NCBI RefSeq assembly: GCF_905147365.1
Contig: NC_056412.1
Coordinates: forward strand, 9,044,001 to 9,108,000
Length of the DNA: 64,000 nucleotides
Direction of reading: 5' to 3'
Source: Aricia agestis
Taxonomy: Eukaryota > Arthropoda > Insecta > Lepidoptera > Lycaenidae
Shown one piece after another: positions 11,890 through 24,740 of this stretch. The notes beneath the pieces are model-generated. The model saw only the letters and a program-made list of their open reading frames with translations, did not search any database and was not told the origin of the DNA. Every line of letters begins with the position of its first letter. The first letter of the stretch is position 1. Position numbers and translations under genes: made by a program.

Positions 11890-12075
11890 ACTTTTTTTTT
11901 TTTTGGGTCGGGAAATGCCATTATGCATCCCCGGCAGTGCTGGGGAGGACAACCGGGGTATGTGGGACTCGCTGCGACCGATGGGCCGCAGCTCTACCCA
12001 TTAAAACCCGACCGTGTTCCTTTCTGCGCCGCTACTGACAGATCCGCGGGAAATGTGGGGCCACCGCAAAAAAAA
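11890..12075 (+). repeat. Dispersed repeat D, copy 2
   Basis: A T-run is followed by GGGAAATGCCATTATGCATC, GGGGAGGACAACCGGGG and CATTAAAACCCGACCGTGTT. It is homologous in order to the copy at 5117-5345. The 80-codon frame over it is repeat-derived. Confidence 0.6.
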
Positions 12076-12209
12076 GAGAAAAAAGAAGACAGAGACGGCA
12101 TACTTATTCAAACACCCCAGTTTTCGTCGGGGGTTAAAAAAAACTCATTTCAGTTTATGGCGTAACTGTTCTCACAAAAGGCATTTTTACTAATATTTTC
12201 TAATAACTA

Positions 12210-12375
12210 GCTGACCCGGCAAAATTGTTTTGCCATATAAATTATTTCTAGTATCAATATAAAAAGTAGATAAAAACCTTTTCTCAGGCCTAACAAATGG
12301 ACATACAAAATTCCATTAAAATCGGTTGAGCTGTTTTGGAGGAGTGCGCGCACATACACGAGAATTTTATATATT
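12210..12375 (+). repeat. Short retroposon remnant
   Basis: Starts CTAGCTGACCCGGCAAAATT and ends ACGAGAATTTTATATATTAG. A similar unit (CTAGCTGTCCCGGTAAACGT to TTTTATATATTAGAT) spans 25670-25886. Confidence 0.55.
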
Positions 12376-12379
12376 AGAC

Positions 12380-15037
12380 ATACTTACGAGTAGGTACCAA
12401 AGTATTTTTGTAACAAAAACAACACTATCTAAAAGCAAAATAGTAACTATCTTTTTATTGTTAGTTTAAAAATGTTATTGCGTAAGTTTGTACAAAGTTA
12501 GTCAATTTAGAGAGCAGTAAATACATTCGACAAATCCCTCCCCAGCGAACTATGACTAACGACGCTCTACGCGGTACTTTAAGCATTATTATACTACTTT
12601 TGAACCGTATTATTTAGGTCAAAATTTTTAACCGACTTTCACTAACTTCTAGTCAAAATGTAACCAAAAAAGTCACCTTTAGCACACCTGTGAGGCAATG
12701 AAAAAAGATATATCTAATCTTTTTTCAAATTTAGCTGGACTATATTAAACTTAATAAGTACATAAAAAAAGGTAATTAATTAAAGAATATAAGACATGAG
12801 TAGATGAAGCGGGTAACAATTAGAAAACCGTCGTTTTTTTTGCATAAAATATAGAGATACAACCGGGGAAATGATTCGAAATATGGATTCTTTATGTAGC
12901 TAGGATATAGGATAAAGTGGATTTTTATTAGTTATATTATGAAGTAGTTAAGTTCTAAAATCAAATTATAAGGGAAAAAATGAGTAATTGCCCTTGTGTG
13001 GTAAAATCTTAGTTTGCCCGTTGCCACTTGCCGGTTCATCCACGATCATGTCTGAAATTTTGACCCGAAAGCAAACACAGGAACTAATTAAATTTCGTAC
13101 AAAATTGCATTTATAAAGCATCTCAATGATTGTGTGGCTATTTTCCTAGTATCGTGAAACGAAACAAAAGAGGCTTATATTTTTAACAAAATTTTTATGA
13201 TCCGTTTTACAAAGGAATTAAATTTGGAGCCTAAAGAGAGATATTGAGTTACGTAATGTCAATTTAGTTACATTGCTCATACTACAAAGAATGAAAGAAT
13301 CTTTTGTATTTTGATTTGAAGCAAGCAAAACAAAATATTAAAAATGTTTCAGTAGAGACATTTTTAACTAAAATAATTCACAAAAAATATTCAATTTTAG
13401 GAAAACAGAACTTCTTTGTTGTAGAAAATTGAAAAAAAAAACAGGAGAATGCTGCACTATGGCTATTAAGGGACTTTCAGATGAAAGTACAGAGATTACG
13501 ACTATTTTTTGCTAACATACTCTACTGTTCTTTTGTCTTTTTTATGCCTAATAATATTTCATCGAATTTAAGGTACATACATGAATTCATCTACCATAAT
13601 TTGATTTCGTATTTGACGTACAAGTAACGCATCTAGATTTGGTTTCATTTTAATCTAACTGAAAACGAAATTTTCATCTGTAATTGGGTAAATTCCTACT
13701 TTAATAAGTACATTGAGTCAAAAAAAATCTACCAGAAAATAAATAAAATTATCCGGGTAGGTTACGATACCGTATCATATTCATAGAGTAGATGCAACGT
13801 GGAAGGTGGATAAACTTTTTAGAATATCAACTCAAATCGACAACGGCTGTTATTGTCAATTTTTCAGTTTTTCTGACGCGCTCGCGAATTCTAAAACCAT
13901 TACCGAACCAAAAAATTTGGCAGAGTTCGATTTTTAGTTTTGATGGATTTGCTAATGGAAATTCCTTAACCTCCGATTGGTATTCAGCAATCGTTAGTCG
14001 TAGAGTTCTGTTTTCCCGATTCTCGAGCTCAGTTAATATTTTGTGAAGTATAATGCAGTTTCGTGGGTTTATCGCTTTCCGTATTTACTATTGATAGGAA
14101 AGACTAACGAGTTCGCAATAAATAACAAAAGATTATTTATTATTTACGTTTACTATACTTATTAACGTCAATCGAACGATTTAATGAAAATACCATTTAG
14201 TAGTATTAGTAGATATACTCTAAATGAAGTAAGGTGTCCTCAGCGGTCATTTACCTTTTTAGTCTAGACTCTAGGAGCTATATGAAAAATACTCACAATG
14301 CAGTACGTATTCGGTCAATTTCAGAAAAAACTTGAACAGTTATTAAAGACACAGCTACTATTATAGATTCGTCGGGAACCCTCTTGGTAACTCTTAGAAT
14401 AATAATATCAATTTTTTAGGGTTAGAATTAGTGACTGCGTCGCGCGTCGTAATACTCTCATTGAGTATGCAAAATATAATATTGCCCTAGACTAGAAACA
14501 TATTATTATGTCACTTCATTGTCAATCGCGGTTAGTATAGAAAACGATGGCATAATATGACTAGTTTTTTGATAAGGGGTCAATGACCACTACGGACAGG
14601 ATCCGGCAATACGAGAATTATAGTAAATTGGAAAGGCGGCAATGTGTAACAGAATTGAGGTAGTCTTTTTAAGCCAAAATTAATGCAAGTTTGATGGATG
14701 GGCTGGTCCATATTTTATCAAACAGCAAAATAGTATTTGTCTAATGATTTTTGGGGCTTCACCAAAGAATCCCCAGTAAGAACTCATGGGGTTCCGCAAA
14801 GCCTTTGTAGGGGCTCCGCAAGATGAAAATGAGAAAGAGCAAAATACACCTCTGCTATCAATCCGTGGCCCAATTCTGTTTTTTTTATGACTCGCATTTA
14901 AATAACTTCGTAAATATCAATTTAACAATAAATTGAAGAATGCACATAAATATTTTTTTTTTATTTTGAAATTTCGCTGTTCAAAAGGGTTTCTCAAATA
15001 AGAAAAGTTTTAGAACCGCTGGAATAAAATAACAGAA
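12380..15037. other. Gene-free AT-rich stretch
   Basis: I see no gene or confidently bounded repeat in these 2.6 kb. The longest frame, 84 codons at 13792-14046, shows no recognisable domain. A fragment resembling the 44551-44741 palindrome (CATTGTCAATCGCGGTT) sits near 14517. Confidence 0.45.
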
Positions 15038-15041
15038 TTAA

Positions 15042-15445
15042 GGGAGCGACTAACCAAAAATTGTCGATTTTATAATTCATTTTTATACTTGAAAATAAGC
15101 CCTGAATTGTTTCATTTTCTAAACATGATACTACATTTATTATATTTCCAAGACTTTGATCTGAGCGAAAACATGATATCTTAAAATTTTCTCGATAGAA
15201 AAAAATTTTTCATATATTGCCATAACCGTGCATTAAACTAAGTAATATTTTAACACATTGTATAAAATTATATCACTGAGCCATTGACCTGGCGGATTTT
15301 TAAATGTTGTAAATTTATAGAGTGATTAAGAAAAAACTAACTTAGCGATGATTCCGCGTCGTCCTTTTTCACCTGGCATATGAAAGACGGACCTAATATG
15401 TGAAGAGAGAAGGACGATGTTTGATTTTTTGCGTTGGTCGCCCTC
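15042..15445. mobile_element. TTAA-flanked MITE (piggyBac-type), copy 1
   Basis: TTAA occurs at both boundaries (15038-15041 and 15446-15449). The ends GGGAGCGACTAACC and the complement GAGGGCGACCAACG are inverted. The body includes AAAATAAGCCCTGAATTGTT, ATCTTAAAATTTTCTCGATA and CCGCGTCGTCCTTTTTCACC. TTAA duplication is the signature of piggyBac-type transposases; no transposase is encoded. Confidence 0.8.
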
Positions 15446-16076
15446 TTAAGGTAGGACACTAAATAGTAACACTACCCCTCGAAATAAAAGCCAGCACGTA
15501 CTCGTACAGTCGTTGAAAGGACTTTGGAACTACCAAGTTATCTGCATATAACGTTTTAGCTCGCATCTTATTATGTAAACTTGTATAGCGAAAGTATAAT
15601 TGCATAGTAAGTCCTGTGTTGCGCAGTATTAAATATTTCTTGTTACCAACTTACTTGAGTTATTCAACATACATGCGCATTTTCTAAGCTAAGAGTACCG
15701 ACATAGCCAATACTATACAGTATACATTCTACTACTACTAAAAGCATAATCCTCTTACAGGTTAGGTTTAATAGGAATTACGTAAGGATTTGTTTGGGCG
15801 TGATAGGTATCTACTCTCTTGTATTCCTAGCGCGAGCTTCGCAGAATCGTGGGTATCCTCAAAGCCCCAAATTTCACGAAGCTTACATTGAAAAAGCTTC
15901 AAAAGACGATCAGATACAAGAAAGTGAACTACAACGACTTCAAACAAACGGGCGAATCTACGCAAGTTAGGCGTGAGTAATGAGTACCACTTTTGACATG
16001 TTTCACAAAGCTCCGGCGCGCCGTCCGATAGGACATACTACGTCAAACGTATGTCGGCCTTCTCAATAGTTCTGTT

Positions 16077-16211
16077 TATAGTCTGTCAAAAAAGTGAAGA
16101 AATTAAAAAGTGGCAACATCGTAGTGTCATCCCTTTCAAATCAATCAAAAAAAAGGGATGACACTACGATGTTGCAACTTTTTAATTTCTTCACTTTTTT
16201 GACAGACTATA
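16077..16211. repeat. Near-perfect 135-bp palindromic MITE
   Basis: TATAGTCTGTCAAAAAAGTG at the left mirrors the right end. Arms of roughly 57 bp, including AACATCGTAGTGTCATCCCT, flank a short central loop near 16140-16150. TA at each end suggests a Tc1/mariner-type TA target (inference). Confidence 0.8.
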
Positions 16212-16377
16212 CTCTGGTTGACACCTGAGGGGCTAGGCAAGCGGCAAGCGATTATCGTAAACGCCAACGCCAACGCCACAATGTGTATGGGATTTGACAT
16301 TAGTATTCGCTAGCGAAGCGATGACTTATGTCAAATCGCATACATTTTGTTAGCGTTTACTATTTAAATAGCTTGCC

Positions 16378-16425
16378 ACATGCGGACAAGATGCCACACT
16401 GACATGTGGCATCTTGTCCGCATGT
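16378..16425. repeat. Perfect 48-bp hairpin
   Basis: ACATGCGGACAAGATGCCAC is inverted against GTGGCATCTTGTCCGCATGT with a short ACTGACAT-type centre. It lies at the right end of a GC-richer unit (16225-16430) that also contains repeated CGCCAACGCCAACG. Confidence 0.75.
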
Positions 16426-16979
16426 CAAGAATATAATTACTATAATACCCTATACTAATTAGTTTATACATAGTATAAACAGAGGCATGAAGCATAATTT
16501 ACGTATACCGATCGTCTTCGACACATCTATATGTATATTATGTATCTCAAAACAGAACAGAGACAAGGACACCTTCCGGTACTTTGTATACTTAATAGGT
16601 TTAACCCTATTTAAAGTTGGCGCTCGAGGCCCGAGGTAGGCAGCTCGACTCCACGTAGGCTTGTAATTAAAGCGTATATAATCCACCGTGCGTCGGCATT
16701 TCGCGTTATGAATATATAAACATGTAACGTTTTCGAATTCTCTACATAATGGAACCTTTTTTAATATCATTATATTGTGTACATGCCGACACGCTATTTC
16801 CCTGAATTTCGTACCGTATTTAATATTATTGCGATCAAAAGAAATCCAGCTATTTCGTGCTTACTAATGTAAAAAACGTTTAGTAAATATTTGAGCGTTT
16901 ACCTAACAGAAACATTAAAGTATATCAAATAATGATTATTCAATAAACGATTAAAAACATAAAATATTTTATTATATTT

Positions 16980-17195
16980 ACTAGTTGTTGCCCGCAACTT
17001 CGTCTGCGTCAGTATATACAGGGTGTAAAAAACCAAGTGATAATACTTTAGAGTGTGTACGTGTTTCTTGCAGAGTGTTAGTTCGCTGTGAAAGTAGTAG
17101 CGCTGAAACACAATTTTTTATTCACTTTTGTATGCGGAAACACGTGACGCCGGGGCGCTTGCCCCTACGTATTTATTATATCCTGGGTTAATCAA
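16980..17195 (+). repeat. Possible dispersed element with ATACAGGGTGTAAAA motif
   Basis: CTAGTTGTTGCCCGCAACTT is the start of a common retroposon-type module, followed by TATACAGGGTGTAAAAAACC, which resembles the ends of TA-flanked MITEs. I cannot define the right end. Confidence 0.35.
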
Positions 17196-17199
17196 CTAT

Positions 17200-18120
17200 T
17201 ACGACCAATCTTTATAATGTAATGGCAAATAGTATTAACAGTGTACCTCTATATTGATTGTCTCACGTCACGTCGTGGCGTACTAGGAAGTAGGAGGTCT
17301 GTATGTAATTAACCAACTAGTTAGCAACGTAAACGTGATTATCTGCAGAAACCTATTATGTGGCACTGGAATCCTTTCGTTGCAGTAAATCTACGGCGCG
17401 GAGCAAATAAAAGTTATAATTAACAATACAATTTGACACAACAAATTGAAACAAACAAAAATTGACGAATACAATAATTGTTATAAGTTATAACATACTA
17501 AGCAAGAATAGTAGAGCGTGGAAATAGTGGTCGTGGTACACATATTTTATACTCCAGCTGTAGCACTCTATGATAAAGATTCATTTTATTACATTCGATG
17601 TAAAGAATATTCTAGAACGACTGGGCGAATTTAGTTCCGGTCGCCTGTTTTCCATTGAATCTTACGCTACAAACGAATCTTTTTTCCCAACTTCGTTACT
17701 TGGGACTAATTTTGAAATGTTCTTTTCATTCTGACACCAGTTCAGTCGCTCTAAAGCAGAGTTATTAATTAAAAGTGGAACTTTGCAAAATAGCTCACGA
17801 GAAAAGCAGTATCAAGAATCTTTTTATAACATGTTTTAATTTGAACATCTTAAATTGTATCATATCGTCACTAATAAAGACCTTCACGATGCAAACAGAC
17901 GTTATGAGGATTTGACCTAGTTCGATACGTTAGAAAAGGAACCTGATAGACAAGGCCTTGACAATGATGGAGTGTAGAATTCTGATTAAATCCTGTAGAT
18001 TTACTAACAAGGCTTATCTTTAAAATTTTAACCTTGTCATCAGCCTTTTTGAGATTTTAATAACTTATAATTTTATTTAAACAATATATTTAAACCTTAC
18101 AACCTTACATCGAGAGACAC
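17200..18120. other. Gene-free stretch
   Basis: Nothing is recognised here in either strand beyond AT-rich unique-looking sequence. Confidence 0.4.
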
Positions 18121-18123
18121 TAT

Positions 18124-18194
18124 TTGTTGTTATTTAGCAAAGACAACATTATAATAATTATTTTATAATGTTGTCTTTGGCAAATAACAACAAA
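18124..18194. repeat. Hairpin, 71 bp
   Basis: TTGTTGTTATTTAGCAAAGA and its near-exact complement surround an AATAATTATT centre. Confidence 0.7.
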
Positions 18195-18670
18195 ATGAAC
18201 ATAAATTGCTGTGTAGTCCACATAATAAACTATTATATGAGGATAAAGGAAATGGGATCACTTATTATCCCATCGCTGGGATAATTTAGTTCATAGTTAA
18301 ATAGCTATAAAAACGGCCATGCATCAAACACGCTCGGTCGCTCGCGCTCGCCTCTCGTGCACTCGGATTATGAACTCTTTAATCATTATTTTATCATCGT
18401 TTTACATTAAAATTAATATTGATGACTAGCTGTAAATAGTACTCAAAGGTTTTTTCCAGTAACTTAGAGCGTATTTTATCAGCTTAGTGTAAAGCTTCGC
18501 TTAACGTTACTCGCGGTAATTTTGATGAAGAAGAACTCTTATATGTTTAACTAAGTGGTCGCAGTAGTCAGTACTTATAAAGCACACTATTAGTGCAATT
18601 TTCAACATTCGTGTAGATTTATGATCTTAGAATACTACTATTCATCAAGCCCCGTACGGTCACCGGTGAC

Positions 18671-18699
18671 CGAGACACAATAGAAATTCTATTGTGTCT
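18671..18699. repeat. Short perfect hairpin (GAGACACAATAGAA)
   Basis: GAGACACAATAGAA and TTCTATTGTGTCTC are inverted directly next to each other. The TATTGTGTCTCG motif recurs near 44470. Confidence 0.6.
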
Positions 18700-18737
18700 C
18701 GTTTTTCCACGATCAGTGGGATAATACTACTAGAGAT

Positions 18738-18894
18738 TTTTCACACCATCCGTTTAGCGGGTAGCGGCGGCGCGGCGCCGGCCACTCGACACGGAATGTA
18801 TGAATTACTCGTATATGGTACGATACACGTATGAAGCACCTATACATGACCATAATATTTGTCGCCGCTACCCGATACCGGGAAGGTGTGAAAA
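18738..18894. repeat. MITE-like inverted repeat with GC-rich centre
   Basis: TTTTTCACACC and GGGTAGCGGCGGCG at the left pair with CGCCGCTACCC and GGTGTGAAAA at the right. The CGGTATCGGGAAGGTGTGAA end recurs at 19168-19190, outside the next palindrome. Confidence 0.6.
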
Positions 18895-18914
18895 GGCTCT
18901 ATTGATAACATTTT

Positions 18915-19153
<239 letters not shown>

Positions 19154-19220
19154 TAAAATGTCATCATTCCCGGTATCGGGAAGGTGTGAATAAAATGTAC
19201 AAAATGTACGTAAATAGAAT

Positions 19221-19304
19221 GAGATAAAATATACAACACTTAGTTGGAACTTATATATATATATATATATATAAGTTCCAACTAAGTGTTGTATATTTTA
19301 TCTC
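19221..19304. repeat. Perfect 84-bp palindrome with (AT)n centre
   Basis: GAGATAAAATATACAACACT leads into a short (TA)n core and the exact complement returns. It lies 68 bp from the larger (AT)n palindrome. Confidence 0.85.
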
Positions 19305-19379
19305 GAGTTATCAAGAGAGTCATTATATCGACTTAACTCGATTGCTAGCGATAACCATCTGCGATTCGGGGAACACATA

Positions 19380-19801
19380 GATGGAAACTAAAGCGGGCGA
19401 TCGAAAGGCGAGTAAGACAAGACCGCGGTTTTAAACATGTACCGACGAACTTGTAGGCCTACTACGAAACCGTTTTGAGACTCAAACAATCGGACGACAA
19501 TGCCGCGTCCTTCATATAATGCTTTGTTGCCCAAGCGACAGCGAAGCGGGAGCGTCAAGTTGTCAAATGGTTTTAAAAAAGAAGTCTAGTTCAAAAGTCA
19601 AAACACACATTTGACAACTTGACGCAACTTGACGCGTAGCCAGATAGGTTTGAACAAAGCATAAGATGGAAACTAAAGCGGGCGATCGAAAGGCGAGTAA
19701 GACAAGACTGCGGTTTTAAACATGTATCGACAAACCTGCCTAGGAACTACGAAACTGTTTTGAGACTCAAACAATCGGACGAGAATGCTGCGTCCTGCTC
19801 T
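19380..19801 (+). repeat. Direct repeat pair, about 135 bp each
   Basis: Units at about 19380-19515 and 19666-19801 share AGATGGAAACTAAAGCGGGC, GATCGAAAGGCGAGTAAGAC and ACTCAAACAATCGGACGA. A partial inverted relative (AAAACCGCGGT, CCCGCTTTAG) is at 20330-20425, so the three may be parts of one larger inverted element. The intervening 150 bp holds an inverted TCAAGTTGTCAAATG pair. Confidence 0.65.
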
Positions 19802-20429
19802 AACAAGGTCATTTCACGTTTGTTAGAGTTGAGTTGAGTATCAAAACAGTTTCGTAGTAGGTGTTAAGAGTTTTCTCGAAATAAAAAATGCTACAGATTA
19901 CAGCCGTATACGTTTATTGTCGAATTTTACAATTAATGAAAAAATACATGTCGTCTAGTTCGAATATTGATGTCGAATAGTTTTCATATGAAGCGTCTTG
20001 ATGCGTGTTCTATTCGTGTTCCACGCACGCGGCGTTCTCTTGTTTCCTTCTAGAATTTCCTTAAAATCGAGTTGGTCGCGGATGACGTCATGACATCTAG
20101 TAGGCCACGCTTATCAGTTTTTCATGTGTGAGTGAGATGGCGATATTTTTCATGAAATTAGAGCGGGACAGTTGAAATGTATGAACAGTAGGCCTACTGG
20201 CTCGCTGCTCGTTGGTGTTGATCGACTCGAGAAAAACAGTCGCAAACATGTCTTGTTCCATGGTTTTGCATCGCGAGCCGAGAAAAAAGTAAAGCACGAC
20301 GACGAGCCACGTGTCAGGCTCGGCGGTATTTAAAACCGCGGTTTTGCAATGATACACCAGCGAGCTTTACCGACGAACTATAAAACCGCGGTCCTACTCA
20401 CCCGTCGATCACCCGCTTTAGAAAAGGAA

Positions 20430-22930
20430 TGAAAACACTTTCCAAGAAAGTCGGAGAACTCAGCTAGACTACAAGCATATGTAAGTGCATGTAGAGTTAG
20501 AAGCAATTAGTTAAAATGTTAACTGGATGGTCCCGTTTTGTTCTAAACATTTTCAAGGAAATTGAATTATTAAAATGTCACCTAAATAATTAAAAATTTC
20601 ACCTAAATAATTAAAATTTTCACCTAAATAATTCCACCTTTCACTAGTGTCTTACGCCAAAAATCTACGTTGTTAAATAAAATTACATTCGTTAGCCAAG
20701 AGGTCTGTGAATTTGATACGTGTTTTTCAGTAATTATTATACTTGAGAACTATTTACTCTTAATTCTTAAATAAATAATTAGCAGATATAAGTAATACAA
20801 TATAATACTAAAGATATTTAGGATAATTAATTTTATAAAATTCAGCATAAAAACACACACAATATTTGTGTCTATTATAAACCCAAACCCCATTGATAGA
20901 ATAAAGAAAGAATAACAAAGGGTTCTCGTGTCGTAATCTAGCAATTGTTTGTTATCTTATATCTATATTGTTATCTATCTAAAATTATATTTGGGTAGCT
21001 TTATTCTATGCTATCAATTGAGATGGAAATAAATAATATTATGTTTTGTATCAGAACTAATCGGAGTCCCACAAAGTTAGAATACAATAGAAATCGTTTA
21101 TTTGCTAAAATAAGGTACAATATTATGATGTTAGTCGGGTAAACATTTCTCTTATTTTGCCTTTGGATGGCGTTCACGCAGCGTGCGAGTTATAATTATT
21201 CACTACAATTCATTTTCTTATCCTCAATTATTATTTTCCTAATTTAATATCATCCGTCTTAATAATATCATTAGTAACATCGTCAATTTGTCCTTGTTCA
21301 TAAAATAAACAATACAATTTTCAGTCAAGTAATAATGTGGATTCATTAAATAATTTATTTCAATATGATTATTATTATTATTCTTTTTAAGTTCTGACTT
21401 CTGATAGATAAATAATTTTAAACTATAATTAACAAAAAGACATCAATGAATAGATGCTGACTGCCTACTTAAATAAATAGTTCGTTACTCGTGGGAACAT
21501 AATACATACTCGATTAATTCCTGTCGTACATCCGTAAATACTCGCTGCAGATAAAATAAATGTTTTGTAAAACGCTCTGTCCCAAAGGTATACAACACCT
21601 GATAAACGATCGCTACAGGCGTTTTATGAAAATGCGATTCTACAAAATTGTAACGTCATTTTGCGTCGTGTTCATATACCCAGGTGAACGAAACCTGTGG
21701 CCACTATCGAAACATAAAACAAGGTCATTAGTGAATAAGTTTGGATTATAACGCTTTGTTTATTTATCCAGCTTTCCGAGTTGTTGGGTTGTGTTGCATA
21801 CATATTATAAAGCTTTCAAATAGTACATTTAAATAAAACATTGGCCAAGCATTAAAAAAATGAATACTTTTCGAGGGTATAATAAGGGTTTCAAAGTATA
21901 GGTTTTATAACAAGTTTATGTAAAACTTCGCCTACAGAACGCTTTATTTACGGACCGAGCCGAAGTATCATAATATAAAAATTAATTACGCTATTATTCA
22001 AACGACTCAGGAGAATAAAAGGGGAAATATCTTGGGCATTTTAATTTTAATCTCCAGAATATAAAATGGCCGAAAATATAAATTACTGGCAACGTTTCAA
22101 TGGAATGAATTGCATAAATCGGGAAGTCGTGGGGAAACCGTGTGTGGCATACGTCATCCACGTCCCATTGTATTTCACATTTTTGTGTTGGATTTTCGCC
22201 TCCAATCGCGAATGGGAAGCTATATATGCTACTTTATATTACATACACTTTCCATTCATCCCCTTACTAATAAAAAGATCTATATAGAAACATAATGCTT
22301 TGTCCAATACGTTAGAAGTTGCTTGAATTAATTACAGTATACACAGTATTAATTTTCATTAGTTATAGTTTCTAATATAAGTATTTAATAACAATTAAGT
22401 GTCGGCTTTTAAATAAAACCTACCTTTGTTTTAGTTCGTAAATTCGAAATAGATTTTAATAATTTACAATTTAAAACTTAAAAGTTTAAATATTATATTA
22501 ACCTACTTTAATAAAATGTATTATTTATAACACGTATAAAAATAAGTGCGAGAAGAAACAAATGAAAATACTAAAATACTTTACGACCTTTTTGCTTCGT
22601 TAAACGGGTAAGATATTGTTTCGGGCATTGTTATATATTTGAGGGCTACTGTCGGTTAGTTTGTGGGTGTTTGTTTCTTTTTGGTATTTCATTTATTCTT
22701 TGTGCTTGCACTTTTCGCGGAATACTAAAAAGTAATTGTGTTTCTTCCGAGTGTTTTGCTTTGTATTTTATTCCATAGCTCAGGCGGTTTCAGCAAATAT
22801 TTAAAATACTGTCTTGAGTTATTCTTTTCCTTTAACACGAAATAGCGAGGACGTTAAAATCTGTTTCCTTTCAGATAACAATAAAGTAACGTATAACGTA
22901 AATCACGATTTACTTCTTTACAAATTATAA
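20430..22930. other. Gene-free AT-rich stretch
   Basis: No recognisable gene. Three tandem TCACCTAAATAATTAAAA-type units lie at 20578-20635. Small frames at 20750, 21560, 22066 and 22110 have no recognisable domain and are at chance length. Confidence 0.4.
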
Positions 22931-23983
22931 AAGTACGGAATTAGAGGAATAGTAAAAAGGTGGATAAAGAGCTATTTATCTAACCGGTTTCAATGCGTCG
23001 AAATTAGTAAAATACGTAATGGCAAAAAGATTACGAATCGGTCGAACTTTCAACTTATCGAATGTGGCGTACCACAAGGCAGTGTTCTAGGCCCATATCT
23101 TTTTTTACTGTACATTAATGATCTTCCACATGTAACTACAGACAAGAAGATTTTATTTGTTGACGATACAAAACTTATCATAAAATGCGATGATATTGAA
23201 AACTATGAAAATAATATTAACGAAAATCTTGATAAAGTACTGACATGGCTTAGTAATAATAATTTGAAAATAAATATAAGTAAGACACATCTAATACAAT
23301 TTCAAAATTACAATAGACGAAAATTTGACATAAATATTTATTATAAGGACATAAAAATTGAGGAAGTTAACTCTACTAAATTTCTAGGCGTTATGTCGGA
23401 CAAATACTGCAACTGGAAAGAACAAGTAGAATATGTATGCACAAAGCTAGATAGGTTCGTTTACGCCCTTAAAAGATTACGGCGATTAAGTACAGAAGCA
23501 GCCCTGAGTGCTTACCATGGATATGTGTCATCGGTACTATCATATGGGCTTATATTGTGGGGAAATTCTACAGATATTGATAAATCGTTCCGTTTACAAA
23601 AAAAATGTGTTAGAGCAATTGCTGGAGCAGGTTTTCTAGAGAGTTGTAAGCCGTTGTTCAAAAAATTTAAGATACTGCCCCTCACTTGCATGTATATAAA
23701 GGAAGCATGTATTTTTGTAAAGTTACACCCTGAATATTTCCCACTCAAATCGGATTTGGGACGAAAAAACGAAAGGCATAAATTTAAAATCCATTTTTCG
23801 TTATGTAACTTAAATATATATAAGGAGTACGCATTTGTACAGATTATAAAAATTTACAATTTTTTACCAGACGAATTTAAGAACTTGCCTTTCAAAGTAT
23901 TTAAAAGAAATTTAACATTATGGCTAATAGAAAAACGTTTTTATAATATGAATGAATATTTTGCGCACAAAAGATTAATATAA
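22931..23983 (+). pseudogene. Reverse transcriptase fragment of a 5'-truncated LINE
   Basis: A frame open for about 350 codons encodes the C-terminal half of a non-LTR reverse transcriptase. It begins at a fingers-region match (YGIRGIVKRWIKSYL), then shows the palm motif GVPQGSVLGP, the catalytic box FVDDTKL and the thumb region (STKFLGVMSD, SYGLILWGN, LQKKCVRAIAG). The family usually has FADD or YADD; here the third residue is Val. The endonuclease and N-terminal RT domains are absent because the copy is 5'-truncated, so it has no start codon of its own. No frameshift or stop is visible, so the insertion looks young. The jockey/CR1-like grouping is from motif style only; the exact clade is not determined. 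Confidence 0.85.
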
Positions 23984-24243
23984 TTTATAGGATTGATTGG
24001 ACTAATTATTATTATTATTAATTTATGATTTATGTGTATAAATGAAATTGTGTAATTTATTTATTATTTATTAATTATTGTGGCATCTTTTTTATTATAT
24101 TTGACATTAAATTGACATTGTATATGAACTTAATAGCAACTCAAATAATTGTATTTTCTATTTTTCTTTTTAAATGCATGTATTAATACTATCTTTGTAC
24201 TGCATTCTTGTGAATAAAGAATTATGAATTATGAAAAAAAAAA
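22931..24243 (+). mobile_element. 5'-truncated non-LTR retrotransposon copy
   Basis: The element comprises the RT fragment, about 220 bp of AT-rich 3' UTR, an AATAAA near 24213 and a 10-base A-run ending at 24243. AAAAGTA occurs both at the 5' junction (about 22930) and after the A-run, a possible short target duplication. Confidence 0.8.
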
Positions 24244-24526
24244 GTATTTGTAGCATTATTTTAAGAAAGACTGGTTTATAGAGGTTGTCCTCTAAGCTTT
24301 TGTCGTTATTTAAGTAATTATATGCAAAGAATGCTAGGTAATTTTATAATTGCCTTACATTTGTTAATTATTATCGTAATTCATAATATAATTACTACGG
24401 TTAATGCAAAATTTAAATGATGTAACATGAACTCTCCTTTTTCAGTCATGATGGACAATTGCGAGCTAATGCTGAAGTGTAGAGAAGCGTATTGTGATCG
24501 GTGCCAGTTATTAAGTACATTGTACT

Positions 24527-24676
24527 ATCAGAGAAGTTGATTCCTTGCAAATCGGGGACCTAAGTAGTTTGGTCGCGTTACGTCAAACCCAGCTGACAGA
24601 TCACAATTAACATTGAATTGACATTCGACCAAATAACGTTGGTCTGTCAATTGCATAGGAATCAACTTCCTTGATG
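24527..24676. mobile_element. 150-bp MITE G, complete copy
   Basis: The end ATCAGAGAAGTTGATTCCTT is inverted relative to the right end (complement CATCAAGGAAGTTGATTCCT). The identical 12-mer GTACATTGTACT flanks it at 24515-24526 and 24677-24688. Related pieces occur at 27187-27868 and 59119-59200. Confidence 0.75.
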
Positions 24677-24740
24677 GTACATTGTACTGTAGAGCGGGGA
24701 TCAAAATCTAAAATCAAAACTACTCTTGGTTATCGTCAAA

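Noticed and set aside
16077..16211. Candidate microRNA precursor hairpin
   Set aside because: The arms are too long and too perfect, and the ends match a TA-flanked MITE.
19380..19801. CRISPR-like spaced direct repeats
   Set aside because: There are only two long units, 150 bp apart, in a eukaryotic repeat context.
22066..22295. Two overlapping 61-73 codon frames
   Set aside because: Chance length, no domain, and they overlap in different frames.
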